Source: an uncultured Fibrobacter sp. (GTDB taxonomy: Bacteria; Fibrobacterota; Fibrobacteria; Fibrobacterales; Fibrobacteraceae). Taken from it: 10,927 nt of DNA. The stretch is from contig NZ_CALEFV010000126.1 of assembly GCF_937877005.1 (NCBI RefSeq), positions 1 to 10,927 of the forward strand, read 5' to 3'. The position numbers were made by a program, and so were the translations under genes. Below are positions 6,852-10,927 of this stretch, piece by piece (position 1 is the first letter of the stretch; every line of letters begins with the position of its first letter). The notes beneath the pieces were generated by a model. The model was not told the DNA's origin. It did not search any database and saw only the letters and a list, made by a program, of their open reading frames with translations.

Positions 6852-7853
6852 TTACAGCTTGTTGTTGGAACCAAGAACGTCGACGATCTTGTGTTCGTAC
6901 ATCTTCTGCATGTTTTCGCGAGCCGGCTTGAGGTACTGGCGCGGGTCGAAGTGTTCCGGATGTTCGTCGAAATACTTACGGATAGCGGCAGTCATGGCGA
7001 GACGGCTGTCAGAGTCGATGTTGATCTTGCAGACAGCGGACTTGGAAGCTTCGCGGAGCTGTTCTTCCGGAATACCGACGGCATCCGGGAGCTTGCCACC
7101 GTGGGCGTTGATGGTGTCCACTTCGTCCTGCGGAACAGAAGAAGAACCGTGGAGAACGATCGGGAAGCCCGGGAGCTTCTGTTCGATGGCGTGGAGCACG
7201 TCGAATGCCAGGGGAGGCGGAACGAGCTTGCCAGTCTTCGGGTCGCGAGTGCACTGTTCCGGCTTAAACTTGTAAGCACCGTGGCTGGTACCGATGGAGA
7301 TAGCGAGGGAGTCGCAGCCCGTACGGGTAGCGAAGTCGATCACTTCTTCCGGCTTGGTGTAGTGGGATTCTTCAGCCTGGACTTCGTCTTCCACACCGGC
7401 GAGCACGCCGAGTTCAGCTTCGACGGTCACGTCGTGCTGGTGAGCGTATTCAACAACCTTCTTGGTGAGGGCGATGTTGTCTTCGTACGGAAGAGCGGAA
7501 CCGTCGATCATCACGGAAGAGAAACCGTTGTCGATGCAGTCCTTGCAGAGTTCGAAAGAGTCACCGTGGTCGAGGTGGAGCACGATCTGCGGATTGGCGC
7601 AGCCGAGTTCCTTGGCGTATTCAACAGCACCCTGGGCCATGTAGCGGAGGATGGTGCCGTTAGCGTAGTTGCGGGCACCCTTAGAGACCTGCATGATCAC
7701 CGGAGACTTCTGCTTCACAGCAGCCTGCACGATGGCCTGCATCTGTTCCATGGTGTTGAAGTTGAAAGCCGGGATAGCATAGCCACCCTTAACAGCCTTT
7801 GCAAACATTTCCCTGGTGTTCACCAGGCCGAGTTCCTTGTAAGAAACTGCCAT
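6852..7853 (-). CDS. fba: Class II fructose-1,6-bisphosphate aldolase
   Basis: A 333-residue, zinc-dependent cytoplasmic aldolase that interconverts fructose 1,6-bisphosphate with dihydroxyacetone phosphate and glyceraldehyde 3-phosphate in glycolysis and gluconeogenesis. Visible signatures: PAFNFN (28-33); LHLDHGDSFE with catalytic Asp95 and zinc ligand His96; VTVEAELGVLAGVED (Glu147 region); SIGTSHGAYKF with zinc ligand His191; VLHGSSS with zinc ligand His235; and KINIDSD (276-282) for phosphate and substrate contact. Length and sequence match the ~330-residue class II group seen in Bacteroidetes and spirochaetes. Start: MAVSYKELGL at 7853 has AGAGG 8 nt upstream. A longer open frame to 7940 adds 29 residues that overlap the predicted promoter and is rejected. 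The gene is monocistronic, with a promoter at 7912-7940 and a terminator near 6784-6817. Codon choice looks highly biased, as for a strongly expressed gene. Confidence 0.97.
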   Translation of the reverse strand: MAVSYKELGLVNTREMFAKAVKGGYAIPAFNFNTMEQMQAIVQAAVKQKSPVIMQVSKGARNYANGTILRYMAQGAVEYAKELGCANPQIVLHLDHGDSFELCKDCIDNGFSSVMIDGSALPYEDNIALTKKVVEYAHQHDVTVEAELGVLAGVEDEVQAEESHYTKPEEVIDFATRTGCDSLAISIGTSHGAYKFKPEQCTRDPKTGKLVPPPLAFDVLHAIEQKLPGFPIVLHGSSSVPQDEVDTINAHGGKLPDAVGIPEEQLREASKSAVCKINIDSDSRLAMTAAIRKYFDEHPEHFDPRQYLKPARENMQKMYEHKIVDVLGSNNKL

Positions 7854-7875
7854 TTGTTTTACCTCTTGATTCTTT

Positions 7876-7891
7876 GGCGACTTGCATCGCC
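7876..7891 (-). other. Small hairpin in the aldolase 5' leader
   Basis: GGCGA (7876-7880) and TCGCC (7887-7891) are perfect arms around 6 nt. They sit about 23-38 nt before the aldolase ATG, upstream of the ribosome binding site. It could stabilise the leader; it does not cover the Shine-Dalgarno. Confidence 0.3.
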
Positions 7892-7911
7892 GGTTAAAAG
7901 TTACGGGGCTA

Positions 7912-7940
7912 AATTTAGCAAATTTAAACTGCTTTGTCAC
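7912..7940 (-). promoter_or_regulatory. Predicted sigma-70-type promoter of fba, with a palindrome over the -10 box
   Basis: On the minus strand GTGACA (7935-7940, 5/6 to consensus) is followed after 17 nt by TAAATT (7912-7917, 4/6). The implied start of transcription is near 7905, giving a leader of roughly 50 nt. A perfect 12-bp palindrome, GCTAAATTTAGC (7908-7919), covers the -10 box and could be an operator. Confidence 0.55.
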
Positions 7941-7953
7941 GCAAACTGCAAAA

Positions 7954-7986
7954 AAAGAGACCCCGCACCAAGTGCGGGGCCTCTTT
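7954..7986 (-). terminator. Rho-independent terminator of the lipoprotein/OmpA operon
   Basis: CCCCGCAC (7961-7968) and GTGCGGGG (7972-7979) form a GC-rich stem with a 3-nt loop, extended after one mismatch by AAAGAG (7954-7959) and CTCTTT (7981-7986). On the minus strand it ends in TCTCTTTTTT. It begins 24 nt beyond the OmpA-family stop codon and isolates that operon from the fba promoter. Confidence 0.88.
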
Positions 7987-8009
7987 AGGGAAAAAGTCTT
8001 CCGTTTGGC

Positions 8010-9098
8010 TTATTTAGCCTCCTGCTGCAGGGCCTTGTCCTGGATCACCAGGTCCACGCGGCGGTTCTTCTGACGGCCTTCCTTGGTGGAGTTGTCAGCG
8101 ACCGGCATGGTCATGCCGAGCCCCTTGGCGGTCAGGCGGTCTTCGGCGATACCCTGTTCCACGAGGAATGCCTTCACGTTGTCGGCACGCTGCTGGGAAA
8201 GCTTCATGTTGTGTTCGGCAGAACCGGTGTTGTCGGTGTTGCCTTCGATGGACACGTTGAACTGCTGGTACACGGAAAGAATGCCGGCGACTTTGGCAAG
8301 GCTCGTCTTCAGGTCAGCTTTCAAGTCAGCCTTGTTCACGGCGAACAGGATGTCAGACATCGAAAGGATGATGCCGCGGGCGTCCTTGGACACCTGGATC
8401 ATCTGAGACTGCAGCTCGTTCAGCTTGTTCATGGCTTCCTGCTGGCGGGCTTCGGCCTTGGCGCGTTCCTCGGCAAGGGCCTTCTGTTCCTCGGCGAGCT
8501 TCTTCTGGAGTTCCGCTTCGCGTTCTCCGGCAGCCTTCAGGGCGGCTTCCTGCGCTGCAGCTTCGGCCTGGAACTTTTCCTGGTTCTGCTGCATTTCGGC
8601 TTGCAGACGGGCTTCCTGGTCCTTCATCTTGGCCTTTTCGGCCTCAAGGTCGTTTACCTTGCCGCTACGGGCCTGGTTGATCTGTTCCTGGATGGCTTCG
8701 ATAGATCTGGCCGTGGCGGCGCGCTTTTCCCAATTTTCAGCAGTATGGTTGCGGATTTTCTGGGTTTCGGCCTGAGTAGCGACTAGGGCGGCGAATGCCT
8801 CGCATTTAGCGGCGAGTGCCTTGACCTTGTCGGATTCGGGATCGTCGGCAAGGGCGGCCTGGAGTTCGGCGAGGTTCCCCTTCGCTTCGGCAAGCGTGAA
8901 CTTCGCGGAAAGAGCGTTGGCGGGCATATCCTTAGCGGCATTGTCCATGGATGCCTGGCAGTTTTCGAGGACGTTCGTCTGGGCCTGTTCGGCAGCAGGC
9001 TGTTCTGTTGCCGGCTGGATGGCGGGCGCGGTCTCTTCGGCTGCAAAGCAGAGCGATACGGCAAAAGCACTAGTCAGGAGTAGTTTTTTCGTTTTCAT
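8010..9098 (-). CDS. OmpA-family protein with long coiled coil (peptidoglycan-binding)
   Basis: A 362-residue exported protein. A signal peptide covers about 1-19 (KTKK, hydrophobic core, cleavage near CFA-A). Cys17 does not make a lipobox because Leu precedes it. Residues 22-45 are rich in Ala, Pro, Gln and Glu. Residues about 120-235 are a charged, Ala/Glu/Lys/Gln-rich predicted coiled coil with no beta-barrel. Residues about 248-353 are an OmpA C-terminal domain: ILFAVNKADLK, then GNTDNTG with Asp289, LSQQRADNV with Arg304, and GRQKNRRVDLVI. Asp289 and Arg304 match the pair that binds diaminopimelate in OmpA proteins. The first motif has GNTD rather than the common GHTD. Its ATG overlaps the stop of the lipoprotein gene by one base, and GGAGG lies 9 nt upstream inside that gene. 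The likely role is a periplasmic link between peptidoglycan and the partner lipoprotein. Confidence 0.92.
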   Translation of the reverse strand: MKTKKLLLTSAFAVSLCFAAEETAPAIQPATEQPAAEQAQTNVLENCQASMDNAAKDMPANALSAKFTLAEAKGNLAELQAALADDPESDKVKALAAKCEAFAALVATQAETQKIRNHTAENWEKRAATARSIEAIQEQINQARSGKVNDLEAEKAKMKDQEARLQAEMQQNQEKFQAEAAAQEAALKAAGEREAELQKKLAEEQKALAEERAKAEARQQEAMNKLNELQSQMIQVSKDARGIILSMSDILFAVNKADLKADLKTSLAKVAGILSVYQQFNVSIEGNTDNTGSAEHNMKLSQQRADNVKAFLVEQGIAEDRLTAKGLGMTMPVADNSTKEGRQKNRRVDLVIQDKALQQEAK

Positions 9099-9487
9099 TA
9101 CTTGGCACCTCCGTTCTTGGTTTCCTGGTCCAGGATGCTCTGGTAGATGAGCTTGCGTTCAACGTCGCCTCTAAGTTCTTTTTCGACGCGTTCGTCTTCT
9201 TTCTTGGCTTCGTCGCGTTCGGCAGCGGCAATGGCGAGCCTGTAGTCGAGAGTGCTTTCTTCGGCGAGGGCTATAGCCTGTTCTTCTTCGCCTTCCTGGT
9301 GCAGGACTTTGGCGGAGTCAAGCTTTGCCTTGGCGGATTCTGTCTTGGCGGGGTCAGCCTTTGCTTCGGCTGCGATATTTGCTGTTTCGTCCGCTCGGCC
9401 AAGAGATTTGCTTGCGTTTGCTCCACCGGCACATGCCGTCAGAAAAATACCAGAGACCGCTGCTGCGGCTAGGAATTTCATTTTCAT
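9098..9487 (-). CDS. DUF4398-like outer-membrane lipoprotein
   Basis: A 129-residue lipoprotein. The signal sequence ends in the lipobox LTAC (Cys19); the following Ala-Gly-Gly has no Asp at +2, so by the enterobacterial rule it should go to the outer membrane. The mature part is almost wholly helical and rich in Ala, Glu, Lys and Asp, resembling DUF4398 (an AKLDSAKVLHQEG segment, then a repeat of small Ala-rich helices). In other Gram-negatives, genes of this family often sit next to an OmpA-domain gene, as here. Start: AAGGAG lies 7 nt before ATG 9487; a second ATG at 9481 is too far from it. The gene precedes the OmpA-family gene with a one-base overlap (TAATG), suggesting translational coupling and a joint complex. 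DUF4398 assignment is by resemblance only. Confidence 0.85.
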   Translation of the reverse strand: MKMKFLAAAAVSGIFLTACAGGANASKSLGRADETANIAAEAKADPAKTESAKAKLDSAKVLHQEGEEEQAIALAEESTLDYRLAIAAAERDEAKKEDERVEKELRGDVERKLIYQSILDQETKNGGAK

Positions 9488-9557
9488 CCGAGATCTCCTT
9501 AATCGTGAGGTTTTTGCCTAAAACTACAAAAAACTCAGGAAAATATTCACACGAATG

Positions 9558-9587
9558 ATTGTATCTATGAAATTTTACTTGATACAA
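9558..9587 (-). promoter_or_regulatory. Candidate promoter of the lipoprotein/OmpA operon
   Basis: On the minus strand TTGTAT (9582-9587) and TACAAT (9558-9563, 5/6 to consensus) are 18 nt apart. The implied leader to ATG 9487 is about 60 nt. The -35 match is weak (3/6). Confidence 0.4.
9559..9587. repeat. Inverted repeat across divergent promoters, possible operator
   Basis: TTGTATC (9559-9565) and GATACAA (9581-9587) are perfect 7-bp arms 15 nt apart. The left arm covers the minus-strand -10 box; the right arm covers the minus-strand -35 and part of the plus-strand -35. Binding here could control both directions, though in A/T-rich DNA a 7-bp match can occur by chance. Confidence 0.35.
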
Positions 9588-9607
9588 CCATCCTTTGTAA
9601 GTAAATT
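9579..9607 (+). promoter_or_regulatory. Candidate promoter of the HExxH/lectin gene
   Basis: TTGATA (9579-9584, 5/6) and TAAATT (9602-9607, 4/6) are 17 nt apart. The leader would be about 20 nt, with GGAG (9626-9629) 5 nt before the ATG. The -10 hexamer is the same as that proposed for fba. Confidence 0.5.
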
Positions 9608-9634
9608 TATACAGGTTTTGGGATTGGAGTTTTT

Positions 9635-10807
9635 ATGAACATTTGGAATGGTGTCAAAACATTAATTTATTTGTCCTTGCTTTTCGCTTTTGCGGAATAT
9701 TCGCTTGCGGAGGGGTCGATAACCTATACGCTCCACAAGTCCGCAAATCCGACTGCTGACGAGCAGGACGCCTACAAGCGAATCACGACGGTGATGGATT
9801 CTGCCGTCAAGCTCTACAACACCTATTCGAATCTTTCCAAATACATCAACGTGTATTATGCGCCGGGCGTGCCCACGGCCGAGGCGAGCAGCAACGGTGA
9901 TTTGCGCTTTGGCGAAAACCGCAGCTACATGGTGGTGCCCACAGCCATGCATGAAATGGGCCACACGATGGGTGTTGGCACCACGTCGGAATACGCCGCA
10001 ACGTGCGTGGACGGTGTTTTCAGGAATGATAAAGTTCAGGCGAAACTCCGCGAAATGGACGGCCCGGATGCGGAACTCCATTGCGACCGTCAGCATATCT
10101 GGCCGTATGGACTGAACCAGGCGAGCGAGGCCAAGTCCGAGCAGGACCTGATCAACCACGTGATTCTTGTGGAGACCATATACCAGCAGCTGTTCAAGGT
10201 GGCGTTCTTAAGGGATGGACGCATCCGCTCGGTGGAAAAGGGAACTTGTATGGGAATTACCGCCGACAATGCGCTCGAACTTATGGATTGCTCCGACTCG
10301 GCGACATTCGTGAAGATTTTCTCGGTGGGCGACAGTCCCGTTACATACTATTTTCAGCTCGGGAACCGTGTCGTAGACATTCCAAATGAATCGACTGCGG
10401 CAGGCATTAGAGCGGCGACTTACGGCTATAATGGTGGAACTCATCAGCGGTATATACTTGAAAAGGCGGAAACGGTGGGGGATGACAGTCTCGTCTACCT
10501 GAAGAACTATAAAAGTGGCCTTTATCTGGAAGCGGTCGGCTCTACGGTGGTGCAAAACCCGAAGCAGAATTCTTCGCAAAACTTAAGCTGGATTATCGAG
10601 AATTTTGCGGTTCTGGATTCGACAAAGGATAGCTCCGTTGTCGCTGATTCAAGCGGAAAGGATTCTTCCAAGACGCAAATCCTTGAAAGGCGTCTGGTGC
10701 GCACCCAGTTGCTTCACCTGCCTACGAGAACTTTCGACTTGAAGGGTCGTGAGGTTCGCAAGCAGGCGCTAGGTCGCGGTCGCGGATCGATTTTGTTCAA
10801 TAAATAA
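9635..10807 (+). CDS. Secreted HExxH putative metalloprotein with ricin-like C-terminal region
   Basis: A 390-residue secreted protein. The signal peptide is about 1-25 (cleavage near SLA-EG). An N-terminal region of about 165 residues holds HEMGHTMGVGT (His106, Glu107, His110), a zincin-type HExxHxxG motif, followed by DGPDAELHCDRQHIWPYGLN (142-161), where His149 or His154 could be the third metal ligand. From memory, an HExxH plus QHFWPYGLN pairing occurs in uncharacterised secreted proteins with ricin-type lectin domains. Residues about 195-325 look like such a beta-trefoil (GTCMGI, ALELMDC, YLKNYKSGLYLEAV, then LSWIIE), so carbohydrate binding is plausible. A Ser/Asp-rich linker (328-347) leads to a basic tail with TFDLKGREVRKQALGRGRG, like the basic terminal domains of Fibrobacter enzymes and loosely like a type A sorting signal. 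Protease activity is inferred from the motif only. It is monocistronic, with its own terminator. Confidence 0.85.
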   Translation: MNIWNGVKTLIYLSLLFAFAEYSLAEGSITYTLHKSANPTADEQDAYKRITTVMDSAVKLYNTYSNLSKYINVYYAPGVPTAEASSNGDLRFGENRSYMVVPTAMHEMGHTMGVGTTSEYAATCVDGVFRNDKVQAKLREMDGPDAELHCDRQHIWPYGLNQASEAKSEQDLINHVILVETIYQQLFKVAFLRDGRIRSVEKGTCMGITADNALELMDCSDSATFVKIFSVGDSPVTYYFQLGNRVVDIPNESTAAGIRAATYGYNGGTHQRYILEKAETVGDDSLVYLKNYKSGLYLEAVGSTVVQNPKQNSSQNLSWIIENFAVLDSTKDSSVVADSSGKDSSKTQILERRLVRTQLLHLPTRTFDLKGREVRKQALGRGRGSILFNK

Positions 10808-10846
10808 AACTGATTCCGAACCCAATTCGGGGTGACTAAGAAAACG

Positions 10847-10876
10847 AAAAAGACCTTTCAGAGAAAGGTCTTTTTT
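10847..10876. terminator. Bidirectional rho-independent terminator
   Basis: AAAAAGACCTTT (10847-10858) and AAAGGTCTTTTT (10864-10875) are perfect 12-bp arms around CAGAG. A T-run follows on the plus strand (10871-10876), and the A-rich flank gives a T-run on the minus strand. It serves the HExxH gene from the left and the tRNA-Asp transcript from the right. A weaker CCGAA/TTCGG hairpin lies at 10816-10830. Confidence 0.9.
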
Positions 10877-10878
10877 CG

Positions 10879-10927
10879 CGGGATAGACGAGGCTTGAACT
10901 CGCAACCTCCGGCGTGACAGGCCGGTG
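10879..10927 (-). tRNA. tRNA-Asp (anticodon GTC), 5' part outside window
   Basis: Read on the minus strand, the window edge enters just before the anticodon arm. Stem CCGGC/GCCGG encloses the 7-nt loop CTGTCAC, giving anticodon GTC for aspartate. The T arm is GCGAG-TTCAAGC-CTCGT (one G-T pair), then the acceptor strand CTATCCC and discriminator G at 10879, as expected for tRNA-Asp. The next bases read CGA, so CCA is not encoded and must be added after transcription. The D arm and 5' acceptor strand are outside. Confidence 0.95.

Noticed and set aside
7854..7940. 29-residue N-terminal extension of the aldolase
   Set aside because: It overlaps the predicted promoter; the family starts at M(A)VSYKELGL and AGAGG supports ATG 7853.
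6747..7988. Plus-strand open frame of 413 codons opposite the aldolase
   Set aside because: It runs through the aldolase gene, its promoter and the neighbouring terminator; strong codon bias in the aldolase explains the lack of stops.
8211..8786. Plus-strand open frames opposite the OmpA-family gene
   Set aside because: Leu/Gly/Phe-rich translation mirrors the Glu/Lys/Ala coiled coil on the other strand; no independent start signal.
9039..9098. Lipobox at Cys17 of the OmpA-family protein
   Set aside because: The residue before Cys is Leu, not Gly, Ala or Ser, and a normal signal peptidase I site follows.
10879..10927. tRNA-associated integration site (att) at the tRNA-Asp 3' end
   Set aside because: No integrase gene and no second copy of the tRNA 3' end is visible in the window; a terminator and an ordinary gene lie next to it.
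1..10927. CRISPR array, insertion sequence, toxin-antitoxin or defence island
   Set aside because: No regularly spaced repeats, transposase motifs, terminal inverted repeats with target duplications, or recognisable defence domains were seen.

Overview
The window reads as chromosomal DNA from a Fibrobacter-like, Gram-negative polysaccharide degrader. This rests on gene content and style, not on a marker gene. It carries a secreted GH43-type glycosidase with an atrophied Ig-like module, lipoprotein and OmpA-type envelope proteins, a secreted lectin-like putative metalloprotein with a Ser-rich linker and basic C-terminal tail, and an aldolase of the type common in Bacteroidetes and spirochaetes. 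No phage, transposon, CRISPR or defence genes are visible.

Layout. 1-1269 (-): the N-terminal 423 codons of a secreted GH43-like glycosidase that runs off the left edge. 1270-1436: AT-rich divergent spacer. 1437-6494 (+): a two-gene signalling operon, an HD-GYP response regulator (predicted c-di-GMP phosphodiesterase) followed 12 nt later by a 1322-residue membrane hybrid histidine kinase with Cache, two PAS-like regions, HisKA, HATPase, two REC domains and Hpt; the kinase starts at TTG. 6491-6727 (-): a 78-residue tail-anchored zinc-ribbon protein whose stop codon overlaps that of the kinase. 6852-7853 (-): class II fructose-bisphosphate aldolase with its own promoter and terminator. 8010-9487 (-): a DUF4398-like lipoprotein and a coiled-coil OmpA-family protein, overlapping by one base (TAATG). 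9488-9634: divergent spacer with overlapping back-to-back promoter candidates and a shared inverted repeat. 9635-10807 (+): a secreted HExxH protein with a ricin/beta-trefoil-like region. 10847-10876: a bidirectional terminator. 10879-10927 (-): the 3' part of tRNA-Asp(GTC).

How they work together. The HD-GYP regulator and hybrid kinase are probably one phosphorelay: the Cache domain senses a periplasmic ligand, phosphate passes through HisKA, REC and Hpt, and the stand-alone receiver controls c-di-GMP hydrolysis. The lipoprotein and OmpA-like protein probably tether outer membrane to peptidoglycan. The aldolase is glycolytic housekeeping. The glycosidase and the lectin/metalloprotein are secreted products pointing to polysaccharide or host/plant-surface interaction.

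I did not find a convincing undescribed multi-gene system. The least-understood items are the HExxH/ricin protein and the regulatory output of the HD-GYP/hybrid-kinase pair. Several long antisense open frames opposite the GH43, aldolase, HD-GYP and OmpA genes were judged to be shadows.
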